64,000 nucleotides of DNA from Cercospora beticola (Eukaryota > Ascomycota > Dothideomycetes > Mycosphaerellales > Mycosphaerellaceae). Positions 37,311 through 48,703 of the stretch are shown here, in pieces. The notes under the pieces are model-generated. The model worked only from the letters and a program-made list of their open reading frames with translations, had not been told where the DNA came from and made no database searches. The stretch is taken from NCBI RefSeq assembly GCF_033473495.1, contig NC_088939.1:4712001-4776000 (forward strand), read 5' to 3'. A program made the translations under genes and the position numbers. The stretch's first letter is position 1. Every line of letters begins with the position of its first letter.

Positions 37311-39272
37311 ATGAAGTGTAAACAGTGCGATAAACACGCGGGATTCGAGACGCGGATCGGACTTCACGTCTGCGCCAACCATACCATGGACCACGAAAGC
37401 TTGCGGACGGCGTCGACGTACTTGAATAACCTCCTTCTCGCTCGCGGTCTCCTCAAAAATGGCGAAGCAATTGACTTTGTCAAGCCCTCGAGAGAGTCGC
37501 GCGCGTCTATCATCAACCTGGTTCACGATCTGATCCTCCGCGAGGACCGCGAAAAGGAAAGCCGAGAACATGTCGCGACTACGATCCAGCAGCTCCGGAA
37601 CGAGAATACAAAGAAGACGCAGGACATCGAGACTTTGCAAGCAAAGAATGACCAGGCGGCCAGAAATGCAGCGCAGGCGCAGCAGGCGGAACGCGTTGCT
37701 CTTGCAGAGGTGAAGAAGGTGGAGAAGGCAATGAAGGCACTACAAGATCAACTGGCAAAGGCAAAGGTCACTCTGGCGCAGGTCAAGACACAATGTGCGA
37801 ATGATGTCAAGAAGAGAGATCTGGAGCTGCAACGGCTGAAGACACATCTACAAGGACAGCAACGAGGGACACGGGTGGGCATGACTGCGCCATCGATGAC
37901 TGTGCGGAAAACCATGCAGGAGCCTCAGAATGTTCACGATCCCGAATGTTCGCTCAAGCAGGAGACGACCGAGTTCTTGACCCAGCTCAGCCAGAATCTG
38001 AGCGATGAAAATGATGGGCTGATCAGTCTGGTCCGAAGTGCGCTGAGCACAATGCATGACCTGTTGGGCACTCAGTCCGAGTCTCAGAGGAAGGTCGACA
38101 GCGCGATTGGAAGTTTGGGAAGCGACCAGGCCTCGAGATCGAAGAGCCGGAATGCTGGCACAAACTTATTGCAACAAGAACCGGAAACCAGCTACGAAGT
38201 CCTGGCCGCTGATTTGGAGAATACTCTTGAGCATTTGAAGTCCATCCTCACCAACCCGAACTTCGTCAGCCTGGAAGAGTTTGAGAAGGAGGTGGAGACG
38301 CGGGATGAGGAGATTGCAAGTCTTCGAGAATGCTGGGAACACATGGAGCAGAGGTGGCAAGAAGTGTTGGTCATGATGCAAGGCTGGGTCAAGCGCATGA
38401 ATACGGGAGACACCATTAACATTGATGATCTTCGCAAGGGCATGGGCTTGGTGACGCCGAATAGGAGAGATGGGAAGAAGAGGAAGATGGAGCAAGTGCC
38501 GGAAGTGCCAGAACCGGAGTCTAGCTTGATGGACAGCGAACCGAGTGAGATACAGCTACCAAGCAGCGAGGCTGCTGCGACTGCACCTACAACAGCGACA
38601 TCCCAGCAGGACTCTTCTCTACGTGCTAGCGATGGTATGAGAAGTTTAACTTCGAAGCTGAATGAGCTCGACAGCCCGAAACGGAAACGCAATGTTCTGG
38701 AACCGCCGGATATGTTCGACTTCCGGCCTGCTGACAAGGGAACCATCAGAAATTCTACAGCCGGTCGCTCACCGCAAAGCAAGAGTAGCAGGGCGTTGAA
38801 CGGTGGCCTGGCCGATGTATTCTCGCCCATCGCCAAAAGTAGCAGCAGGCACGTCACTCGAGAGCCCACGCCGGAGCCAGTCGAAATGGACGACGGCGAA
38901 GAGAGTGAGGAACTCCAAGTGCCACAGATGACCATCATGGAGAAACTTGCCGCAGCTCAAGAAGAGGCCGACGAAGCCAAAGCGCATCGTGATTCTGGTC
39001 GTGCTGCCGTCAACGGTACCTCTCGCACATCCAAATCGAGGCGGCAGAACATCGAACCGGATTTTGGTCTTGATGGTGCCCAAGATGTTCCTCCAGGTGA
39101 TGACACACTGCGAAGAATGGAAGGCGGAGATACGTTGGGCAACATGGATCTGCCTGGCAGTCCGATGGCGAAGAAGACGAGAATTCGAGGCAGGCCGAAA
39201 AAGAGGAAGAGTACGTTGACGAGGGATGAGATGGCGAGTTTGTTGGTCATGGATGACGATGAGGCATTCTAA
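37311..39272 (+). CDS. ADIP/SSX2IP-like coiled-coil protein (NIMA-interactive, Msd1 type)
   Basis: A single open exon of 653 residues from ATG 37311. The more likely start is Met26 (ATG 37386), where the conserved SLRTASTYLNNLLLARGLL box begins. The N-terminal ADIP domain (about 26-190) includes IINLVHDLILREDREKE and long coiled coils. A second coiled coil lies near 320-375. The C-terminal half is low-complexity with an AT-hook-like IRGRPKKRK near 630. Relatives are Aspergillus NIMA-interactive TINA and fission-yeast Msd1/human SSX2IP, which anchor gamma-tubulin or microtubule minus ends at spindle poles; this role is inferred by family. The gene is isolated between two transposon copies, the left one ending 34 bp before the first ATG. 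Confidence 0.85.
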   Translation: MKCKQCDKHAGFETRIGLHVCANHTMDHESLRTASTYLNNLLLARGLLKNGEAIDFVKPSRESRASIINLVHDLILREDREKESREHVATTIQQLRNENTKKTQDIETLQAKNDQAARNAAQAQQAERVALAEVKKVEKAMKALQDQLAKAKVTLAQVKTQCANDVKKRDLELQRLKTHLQGQQRGTRVGMTAPSMTVRKTMQEPQNVHDPECSLKQETTEFLTQLSQNLSDENDGLISLVRSALSTMHDLLGTQSESQRKVDSAIGSLGSDQASRSKSRNAGTNLLQQEPETSYEVLAADLENTLEHLKSILTNPNFVSLEEFEKEVETRDEEIASLRECWEHMEQRWQEVLVMMQGWVKRMNTGDTINIDDLRKGMGLVTPNRRDGKKRKMEQVPEVPEPESSLMDSEPSEIQLPSSEAAATAPTTATSQQDSSLRASDGMRSLTSKLNELDSPKRKRNVLEPPDMFDFRPADKGTIRNSTAGRSPQSKSSRALNGGLADVFSPIAKSSSRHVTREPTPEPVEMDDGEESEELQVPQMTIMEKLAAAQEEADEAKAHRDSGRAAVNGTSRTSKSRRQNIEPDFGLDGAQDVPPGDDTLRRMEGGDTLGNMDLPGSPMAKKTRIRGRPKKRKSTLTRDEMASLLVMDDDEAF

Positions 39273-40462
39273 GCAATCGAAGGGCCTTGAGAGGATTGAC
39301 GTGCGTTTTTGAATTGTTGGTCAAGCGACGAAAAGCGATGGCGTTGGTTGGATACAGTTTTGGGCAGACAATGTACATTCAGCATGACGCTCTACAATGC
39401 ATATTGCCAAGTTCGGCCCCGAGATAGGATTGTTGCTGACTGCGAACAGCACCGCATCCGATTTTGGTCCCTGCTCCATGCTATCCGCTTACTTTAGGCA
39501 ACATGCTTAGTTTGGGGAGCGCTGACCTTGCGTAGTCTAACGTGTTTGATAAGCATGTGAATCAGATAGGCATGTGTATCAACTTCTATCTCGTATCTAC
39601 TACTATTACTAAACGCGTCTATTATTCTACTATTTTACGCGATAGCACCTCTAAACGAAGAGTATATTCAGAATGCTATTCGTAATTACCTATTAGGTCG
39701 ATTTCTAAGCGTACGACGCGCTATAGCCGCCTACGGAGTTAAATATTCTACCGTTAACTATAGACTCTATAGTACGGCTCTAAAGACTAGTATACCGCTA
39801 ACGAATAGAGCCTTAACTCCGGTTAAAGAGGAGGTAGTTTATTAGAAGATTCTAGACCTAGATTTATATAGTTACTCGCTAATATAGGCTATAATTAGAA
39901 GCTAGGCGTCCTTAATAACTAAGATACGGAATAGATAAGAGGTTAGCTAAAGATAGGCTTATAACTTTATTAATTATTATCTAGGCTTAGAAATAAAGCT
40001 ATTATAGAGGTTATTAAGCTAAAGAGTAAAGAATAAGGATCTAGAAGTTATCTTAGAGTAGTTTAGGCTCGTTTATAATATAATAGCCTTCTATAGAATT
40101 ATATAATACGATATTTATAACTTTAACGAGAGTAGATTTAGGCTTAGATATAGTAAGAATACTATAGTTATAACTACTATAGAGCGTAGGTAACGACCTA
40201 AGGCCTTAGTTTCTAATTTAATATAGTAGTAGACTATTATTACCTATATTAATATAGAAGGCTAGTTAGTACCTCTATACGTTATCTTCTCTAGTAAGGA
40301 AATAAATAGAGCCTAGTTTAAATATCTACTACTAAACTAGAAGCTTAGAGTTAGTCTAAAAAGCTAGATATTCTATAATTATATAGTCTAGTAGATCTAG
40401 TACTTTAATAACTATACTAAGTATAGAACTATTAGCTAAAAGAGGCTCTTAATTCTAGATAG

Positions 40463-40692
40463 TATTAAATTATATTCTCGTAGATACTCGTTAGATAGGT
40501 ATAATATAGTAGAAGTAGAGATAATAAGTAGGAACTAACCGAGTTAATTATATTAGTTAGTTATAGGTTATATCTTACTTCTAAGATAGGTATTAGCTAG
40601 GTTATATAACCTAGTATTATATAACCTATATTACCTAATCCTAATCTCTAAAGTATCTCTTAGAATATCTAACTAGACTATACTTTCTAATA
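40463..40692. mobile_element. Solo LTR, 230 bp
   Basis: This segment interrupts the transposon relative to its intact copy. It is flanked on both sides by GATAG (40458-40462 and 40693-40697), a 5-bp target duplication. It begins TATTAAATTATATTC and ends TTTCTAATA, which would be TG..CA before RIP. No internal domain remains, so it arose by recombination between two LTRs. It differs from the LTR of the copia element at 41034. The family is unknown. Confidence 0.8.
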
Positions 40693-41033
40693 GATAGCTA
40701 TAATAGCTATATAGTACTAGAGTTTAAGTTATTCTATAAGGAATAAAGTATTATTACTCTCTATATACTACTATATTCTTCTTACTTACTCTAGCCTTTA
40801 GATATTAGCTATTTTAGTCTATTAAAGAAGGTATATTTAGCTAGAATCTAAAGGCTTAGTATAGTTAGATATTACTACCTAATTAAGGAAGACTTCTTAC
40901 TTTAAATTAAGCCTACCTATAAGGCTATATTTACTTCTTAGAATATTAAAGTAGCTTTTAGAGGCTTAGGCTTATTACTACTAGATCTAGAGGCTATATT
41001 ATCTAAGCTAATACTACGTTATAAAATACTAAC

Positions 41034-41223
41034 TATAGGTAGGCTCCTCTATAGAGAGTATTTAGTTAGGTAATAAAAGGTAGTATATAAAGATTTATGT
41101 TTTTCTATAGAAGATAGCGAACGAGCTAGCTCTATATACTACTGCCGGAACGGAACGTCTATATTCCGGCAGTTTAGGGCTTAAGCCGGTTTATACGAGG
41201 TAGCTACTATAGCTAAACCGATA
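41034..41223 (-). repeat. LTR of the copia element (left)
   Basis: 190 bp, starting TATAGGTAGGCTCC and ending AAACCGATA. It differs from the right LTR by a few transitions; for example the GCCGGAACGG region reads ACCGGAACGG on the right. Preceded by CTAAC. Confidence 0.9.
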
Positions 41224-44200
41224 CTAGCAATCTCTCTTTTCTCGTATAAACTCGCCTAAAAACGTAATAAAATAATGCCTCTAATAGTTAATAGCCTTTC
41301 TCTAGCTTATAATTAGCCGGTAGCTACTTCTCTATTCTAAATCGTCTTTTAATTCACCGAATTCGAATCGCCTTACCGAGTTAATTTATCTCTTAACCTA
41401 TCCTTAGATACTATACGTTATAGTTCCTTAATTAATAAGAGTTATTAAGGCCTTATTCGGTATTGTCTTAGTTATAGTATCGGTAGGGTTCGTAGTTCTA
41501 TTAATCTAGCGTACCTTATAAACCTCTCTAGCCTCGTATATCTGCCTTAGTACTATAATATCGATTATTAAGCGTTTCTCCTTAGTAGTACCGAGCTTAA
41601 CTATATATTCGTAAAGCGAGAGTAAGTCGGTATAGACGATTAATAGTAATACCGGCTTGTTTAGTCGCTAGAGGATAATAGATAGGGTAGTATTAATACT
41701 AAACGCTATATTAATACCGTAGCTTAAAGCGTATATCTCTAATATAAGGACTAAGTATATTACGCGTTTACTCTTAGTTAAGCTCTAATAGACGATATTG
41801 CCGGTTAGAGTAAAGGAAGTAGTAGCTATTAATTCTATACTAATAACGATTAGGTAACCGATTTGTAATAAGAAGTCCTTATTATTAGCGAATAAGCCGT
41901 TAACGAAGACATATAACGCTATTAAATTAAGGTTTAGTAGTTAGTATATTAAACTATAGTTAAGGTTATTTATTTGCTATTAGATTCGCTTATTAAGGGC
42001 CTTAATATCGTTAGAGGTTAGTGTCTTTAACTAAGCTACTACTAAGAGGTCAAAAGTAGCTTCTAGTTAATATATAGACGCTAGGTAGGCGCCTCGTATA
42101 CGCTATACTACGTAGCTATCGGTATCGTAGATAAGGCTTAGTTGTTTACCTTAGCCTTTTAGTATAATGCGAATAGTTCTAGTAGTACTTAGCGATATAG
42201 TATATCTATTAAAGGTTAGAGGCGTATCGGCTATTAGTCGTTCCTTAGGCTTACTAGTAAATACGAGGTTTTTAGCCTCCGTACGCTAGAACTCTTAGTT
42301 AGCGAGGATTAGCGTATTATCGGTTTATATTCCGACGATTCTAGTTCTAGATAATTCCGAGGTAGTAATTAGTAAGTATAGATTAAACGAGCTAGTTACT
42401 ATATAGAGTTTGTCCTTATAGTAGTTACTATACGTATTAAACTAATAGGTACCTAATTCCGCTAGTCTATAGAATAGTAGGACGACTCTTATAATTATTC
42501 TATAGTAGTCGCGTTCTAGTTCTTTAGGTAATAACGCTAAAACGACTCGGTTTAGTTCGGTAGTTAACTAGGTATACGCTTAGCTAATATCGCGTAATTC
42601 TAGCGTAAAACCTTACTTAATTAGAGTCGCAGCGAGGCTAATAATTACTCGCTATAATACTCGCTAGATTGTCGGTAACTATATTAGAATCGTTTCCTTA
42701 TTACGGTCGTTATATCCTTAAATAACAAGCCTTAATTTCTCGTAGAGTTGTCCGTTACTACGCTTCTTAACCTTATAGACTATACGTAATTTAAACAGTC
42801 GGTAGTTACTATACCTCTATTAGTTATAAGGTTTAAATACGATAACTCGGTTAATTAGCTCTTTAATCTCTACTTTAGTTAATACCTTAAATAGACGGCC
42901 TAGTTCTATAATAACCTTAGTAGCTCTTAGTTTAATTAATTCGTCTATAGCACGCTATTCCTTAGTATTAACTATAGTAGTCGCTTCCGCTAGTATTAGT
43001 TTTAGCTTATTCTTTAATCCTTTTAGCCTTCTACGTTTCCGAGGTACTATCGGAGGTTCTAGCTCTAGTTCGTAGTCGCTATCGTTATTAGTAGGTTCTA
43101 GTTAATTATACTCGGAGTTATTAGCTTCTACCTCTATCTCGTTATCGTTACTTAGGTATAGCTTAACTAAGGTAATTCTAAATCGTATCGGTCTACTAGG
43201 TAACTCTACGGTATAGTCTTCGTTCTTAATATAGTTTAGTAGGTAAGGGCTAGTCTATTAACCTAATTCACGCTAAACGAGTACCTTATCCTCTAGTAGT
43301 AGTTTCTTTACTACGAGTAAATTAGAGCTATTACGAGTATTTAGAGTATTACGGATCGAACGTTCTAATTAAAGGCGTTTAAGTTCAGCTATAGCCTTTT
43401 AAATAGCGAGGGCTCGTTATTTAATATCCGGCGTTAGTATACTTATTAATAGTAGTCGTAGATATATACCGAATACTAGTAAGGTTAGTACTAAACCTCG
43501 AGGTCTAGCGGTATTATTAATAGCCTTAATAGCTATTTATAATACCGTATCGTTCGGAAGGTTAGTTTCCGATTTAATAATATCGAACGCTTATCGTAGT
43601 AGTATATAGTATCGTTCGACCTTACTAATACTATTATATACCTCTACGAGTACCTCTTTAGTAGTAATATCTATAGCCGCTATATACTACTAGAATTCGT
43701 CCGTATAGAAGTTAGTACTAGCGTCGTAGATAATGCGTTCCGGTAGCCCTTAATAGACGTTAATCTAGTAGGTACGTAAGGTATTCTAAACTGCCTTAGT
43801 AGTTATATTAGGTAGGAATCGTATAGCCTAGAAAGTAGTAGCTATATTAACGACGTATAGAACTAGTCGTTTAGGCTATCCGAGGTATATAATATTAACG
43901 ATAACCTCCGTATTAAAGTTAATATTATCGTTACGGAGGGTAAATTTAAATCGCCTAGGTACTTATCTATAGAATTAGTATAACCTATAGTACTTAGTAA
44001 TACGCTAGAGAGTATACTTATCGTATTTAGTACTAATTCGGTCTAGTACGGCGGCTAGCTTATTAATAGAGAGGTAGCCGAATCGGCGGTATAGCGTTCT
44101 TAACTCGCTCTTAGAGAGGTTATATATAGCTAGGTAGGTATATTCGTCGAGTAATAGCTAAGAGTAACTCTATTTACGAATAATAGGTATAGTAACCTTA

Positions 44201-46563
44201 TTATCGCCTTAGATTAGTAGGTTCTTCCGGTTATTAAGCATAATATCTAGCTTATCTATATCTTATATATACTAGAGGAACGGTATATCGGTTAGAATAG
44301 CTTCGAACTAAATATCTCCGAATAGTATTAGTACGACGATAGATCCTAAGGAGGAGGCGTTACTAGCTCCGAATTTAATATAGTAAGTACCTTATATCGA
44401 CTAGTTTAGCTAGATATTAGGCATTAATCGCTAAAGAGCCTTAACCTAATTAATTCCGGCAGTTAATACGCTAGAGGCTCCGGTATTAGGTAAGATACCT
44501 TAGAATATAGCGCTCGAATAGCGATTAGCTATAAAGATCTACTTAATTAGAACCGTAGCGAATATAGTAAATAGATCGTATAGAGTAAAGGCGTAATAGG
44601 CGGAATTGTCTAATAGCGCTAAAAGTGTTATTTTCGCTATCTCCGGTATAATAGTACTAAACTCTATAAGGAATTGTTAGCTATCTAATTAGTTAGAGTT
44701 GTCGTTGCTATTAGGTAATCCTTCGCCTTTATAATTAAGGAGGTACTAGCGGTATACTCGATTATCCTTAGTAAACTATTCTCGTGCCTTATTACGTTCT
44801 TAGCGTATATAATTACTTAACTAACAACCTAGTTTATTATAGACAAAGCACTTCTTCTATAGTTATCGTTACTAGTAGCTATTCCGTTATCTTCGGTTAT
44901 TATAAGAGTTACTAGTATTCCTTCTATATCGTCTATCGGTAATAAACTAGTTAGACGATTATACTTTATTAATATTTAACTAGGTAGTAATAGACGTTCG
45001 TATAGCGGTAATTAGAGCCTCTAATAACTCGTAGTTACCTAGCAATACTACTTAATACTCCGGCCTATCTTAGTAAGTAAGGATAAGCTAGTTTATTACG
45101 TTAGTATCGTACTAGAGTAAGATTAGTAGTCTAGGCTTAATAGTTATTAGGTTGTCGTATATAGTTTAGAAATATTAAATTAGCGGCTTATCGGAGTTAT
45201 CGTAGCAAACCTTAGTTAGGGTAGTATTACGCTATTCCGATTAGTATTCTAGCTTTAAGTTACGCGTTTCGAAGGTATCTTAGATTAGTTAGTATACTTA
45301 GTTAAAGGTTATAGAAGTAGGTATAATCCGGCGCTCCTATAGTTCCTCCGCCTTTCCGGTAAGTATAGTATATATAATATCCTTACGGCTTAATAGCGGT
45401 ATACGTAGCTAGTTATAGCGCTTATTAAACCGAATTAGGTAGGTTGCTAGTATCTCGTATTTAGCCCCGGAGTACTTCTTCTAATTAGCGTAGAGCTTAT
45501 TAAGGTTCGTAGTAGCCTTACCTTTATTAAACTCCGGAATTACGGTAGTTTATCTTAGATTACTAGTAGAGTTTTAGTTCTAGCTAGAGTATTTATTCTA
45601 AGAGGTATAGGTAGGGTTACTAGTCGACGGTAGAATTAGTTCTTAGCTTCTAAGAACCGGTTATTCCGGTAGGTTCTTAGAGTTAATCGTATCGCCGCTT
45701 ACTAGAGGTACTAGTATCGCTATCGCTATCGCTATCGCTACTAGTTTTAGTAAACTAGTCGCTTATCTCGAGGCTATCCGTTCTTCGTATTAGCGAGATT
45801 ACTATAAATTAATAGCTCGCTAAGGGCTATAAATTAATCGTTCGTAGAAGCTAGCGATATTACGTTATCGCTTTATCTCGTCTTCTAGCTAAAGTTAGTA
45901 TTCTTCTAGTTCTAGTACCTATTTAATACGTATTACTAGAGTTTGCTTAGTAATTAAAACGAGAACTCCTCGGTAGCGTAGCGTATTAATTAATTCGCGG
46001 AGTAATCGCCTATTAGTTACCTCCTATTACTCGCTAGTAAGGTAGCTAAAGGTATCTACGGCCTCTTCGAATAGCGCTTTATCGTAGTAAGTAGTAAGGT
46101 CGTTAAGAAAGCGTACTACCTAGTTATAGATAACTTCTAGCGTCGCTTAATTATCTAGTTCGGTATACTTCTAGTTATTAGTATTAATTAAATCGCTAAA
46201 CTTCTATAGCTTCTCTAGTAGTACCGATATTATCGTAGTATCGTTATTACTACGTACGTACGTATAGTATAGTAGTAGCTACTCGGAGGTCCTAACGATA
46301 CTATACGTAGGTAATCCCCTTTCGTTTAGTTAATACTTCGTACTATAGATATTAAATTAATCTAAAGGACGTAGGTTTTAGCGTCCCTATTAGTAGCTAT
46401 ACGACTAAGATACTATACTAGTCGTAGTTTTGCTAAGAATTAGCCGTAATTAGAGGTTAATTAAGGTCCTAACGATACTATACGTAGGTTTAATCTCGTT
46501 CTAATTACGCTCTTCTAGCTAGCTAATTTGCGTAAGAATTAATAAAGACCTTATACTAATTAG

Positions 46564-46753
46564 TATAGGTAGGCTCCTCTATAGAGAGTATTTAGTTAGG
46601 TAATAAAAGGTAGTATATAAAGATTTATGTTTTTCTATAGAAGGTAGCGAACGAGCTAGCTCTATATACTACTACCGGAACGGAACGTCTATATTCTAGT
46701 AGTTTAGAGCTTAAGCTAGTTTATACGAGGTAGCTACTATAGCTAAACCGATA
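46564..46753 (-). repeat. LTR of the copia element (right)
   Basis: 190 bp, aligned end to end with 41034-41223. Followed by CTAAC, the second copy of the target duplication. After it the transposon sequence resumes exactly where it was interrupted. Confidence 0.9.
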
Positions 46754-47332
46754 CTAACTCTACTACTACTACCTTATTTATTAGATATATAGAATACTCT
46801 TTAGAATCTAAAGTAGATTAAGAAGTATATAAGTAAAATTAAGAATAGAGTTATTAACTACTAGAATAGCTTACTAATCTTAATCCTTAAGGTAGTAGAT
46901 AGGTTATTAAGAGAGTTTAAAAGGTTATAGGCTACTATAATATTACTCTAGGCTAAATATAATAATATAAAGACTATAATTAAAGAATTATAGCTTTATA
47001 GAGTACTAAGGAAGAAAATTAAGCTAATACTTAGCCTTAATACTAATAAATTAGCTACTAGAGATATAGTATAGTTATAGGCTTAAATAGTAATAGAATT
47101 AGTTAGTTAGATTAAGAGATAGCTAAGAGCTAAACTAACCTATAGTAAGTATAGTATCTAAGAATATAACTTAAGAGGTTATCTATTAGATAGAGTAACT
47201 TCTAAGTATTTAATTAATCTATCTTTAAGGTAGTTCTAATACCTATAGTATAAGATATTAAGAATTAAAGTTATCTACCTCGTAAAGTTAATGTACATGC
47301 CTATCTGATTCACATGCTTATTAAACACGTTA

Positions 47333-48307
47333 GACCACCCAGGAATTTGCCAAGCTGTACGGCCCCGCAATTATGACTTGTTCTGGAGAGTGCAACACGG
47401 AGATGCTAAAGGTTCTCACTTGCGTGTACATAACATACCGACATAGGCTCAGCAACGAGTAGGGCCTTGTGCAAGCAGTTTAGCCGGATACGAATTCGAC
47501 CAACGAGCTCTGTAAGCCTACGAGCGGAACGACGAGATACGACACCCGAGAGGGTAAGCCTTAGGCCCTTGAACACGATAGCTTATGTCTTTCCGAAGAC
47601 AAATGGGCGAGAGAAACGTAGGCGCGCGACAGAGAAGATGGTGACTCCAGCGTTCTGGTAAGTTACAGCTGCAGTTGACTTTCTCAATCCTCCCTAGCCG
47701 TAAATCCGCCAATCACAGTATTTTAAACCCGCGTCCCTGAGAGCCTTTGCTCGCATTGTCTGACCCATAAGTAACGACGGCATCGAAGCCGTTTTCATTC
47801 TGAGCTGCGTGCGATTGTCGACAGCTAATGAGACATGCCTTGGACTGTTGAATTCTATGAGAATTGCGAGCCGTACGAGGCCATCCTGCATAAGTTGCAA
47901 GTATATTGTTGAGACCGAGATCGATCTAGACCATGCTAAGCGTTTCTTGTATATGCAGTTGCTAGCTTACATCGAGAGGTTTGTTGCATTGAAGGGTAAA
48001 CAAGGTTAGTCGCGCGAGTAGCCTTGCATGGGAGCAAAGCCTACGCCCCGGAGTGGCTTACTTTGCTAAAAGGAGTCTTGTTGCATCGAAGGGCGAACAC
48101 GGGTGGTTGTGCGAATAGCTCCGCATGGGAGAAAAACCTATCGTCAGAATGGCTTACTTTCCTAAAAGAGTATCCGGTGTGGTCTCCAATAAAAGCAGAG
48201 TCGTCTTGCCTCTCTAAATATCTATCAGCAATAACTCGCAACCTCATCTTCACAGCAAATCACCTTCTCATAACAACCGTGGTCTCGACATCAGTATCAG
48301 TCTCAAG
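47333..48307 (+). other. Intergenic between transposon and small secreted protein gene
   Basis: Normal composition returns at once after the TA at 47332. Small frames (47467-47661, 47694-47900, 48024-48332) have no support. A 97-bp tandem duplication lies within it and is listed separately. It includes the promoter of the small secreted protein. Confidence 0.5.
47981..48174 (+). repeat. Two-copy 97-bp tandem repeat
   Basis: The unit 47981-48077 is repeated at 48078 to about 48174. Both begin TTGTTGCAT, share GCATGGGAG and GGCTTACTTT, and end AAAAGAGT or AAAGGAGT. Identity is partial, so the duplication is not recent. It lies 130 bp before the start of the small secreted protein gene and may belong to its promoter. 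Confidence 0.75.
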
Positions 48308-48703
48308 ATGCGCAGCTCCGTCATCGCAATAGTCTCCATGACAGGGTAATAAACCCCGTCCACATTGTACTCCTACAACCTTCTCACTAACCATGCATTC
48401 CCAACTAGTCTCTCTCACGCCTGGATCTGCCAGTATCGATTCACAGCTACTCACAAAAACAATCAACGTCTCATGGACGGTTGCACCACCGCAGCCAACC
48501 TCGAATTCACTCTCGAGGGCAAGAAATCCGTGCTATTCCAGATTGGAGGAAAACATCCGGCGACTTGTATCGATACGAGCTGTATCAATGGGGGCTATAA
48601 TCAGCTTGTGAATTATTGTAAGACTCAGTGTAAGGCGGCGGGCTCGGAGTTTGTTACTGTTTCGGATTGTGTGCCTCATAAGAATTGTGGCCCTTATAAG
48701 TGA
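48308..48703 (+). CDS. Small secreted cysteine-rich protein (effector candidate)
   Basis: Exons 48308-48345 and 48409-48703 give 110 residues; the 63-nt intron has GTAATA, a CTCACTAAC branch region and ACTAG. The junction joins a start MRSSVIAIVSMTG to LSHAWICQYRF, creating a signal peptide of about 17 residues ending LSHA. The mature part of roughly 93 residues has eight cysteines (in WIC, DGC, ATC, TSC, NYC, TQC, SDC, KNC), an even number suited to four disulfides. It has no known domain that I recognise. Size, secretion, cysteine content and position about 1 kb from a large transposon fit a candidate effector or other apoplastic protein. Function is unknown. Without the first exon the frame from 48365 has no ATG near its start. 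Confidence 0.72.

Larger units (their letters stand above)
41034..46753 (-). mobile_element. Ty1/copia LTR retrotransposon, RIP-degraded
   Basis: A complete 5,720-bp element with 190-bp LTRs (41034-41223 and 46564-46753) and a CTAAC target duplication (41029-41033, 46754-46758). Coding is on the minus strand, so gag lies at the right. A zinc knuckle KCFVYNKLGC with expected Cys changed to Tyr and Trp to a stop is near 44805-44855. Near 41480-41880 the C-terminal RNase H reads with few changes: TLTGNIVY, KSKRV, EIYAL and TKEKRLIIDI, matching copia-type order (gag, protease, integrase, RT, RNase H). The sequence after the right LTR on the minus strand (TTAGTATAAGG) could be a RIP-altered primer-binding site. 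It has no intact frame and is inactive. Confidence 0.88.
39540..47330 (+). mobile_element. Fot1/pogo transposon with nested LTR elements
   Basis: Bounded by TA at 39538-39539 and 47331-47332, with the same roughly 43-bp terminal inverted repeats as the copy at 35450 (ACGTGTTTGATAAGCATGTG at the left, complement at the right). Removing the two nested insertions with their target duplications leaves about 1.83 kb, matching the other copy. Plus-strand remnants of the transposase include a helix-turn-helix-like region near 39720-39780, a LTPVEEEVV segment near 39810-39840 and a DESGFRLG-like catalytic motif near 40120-40150. RIP stops are scattered throughout. It must predate both internal insertions. 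Confidence 0.9.

Noticed and set aside
45715..45745. Short CGCTAT-type tandem repeat inside the copia element
   Set aside because: Simple-sequence run within a dead element; no independent feature.
47981..48174. Possible repeat array of CRISPR type
   Set aside because: Only two long adjacent degenerate copies without spacers, in a eukaryotic genome; a plain tandem duplication.
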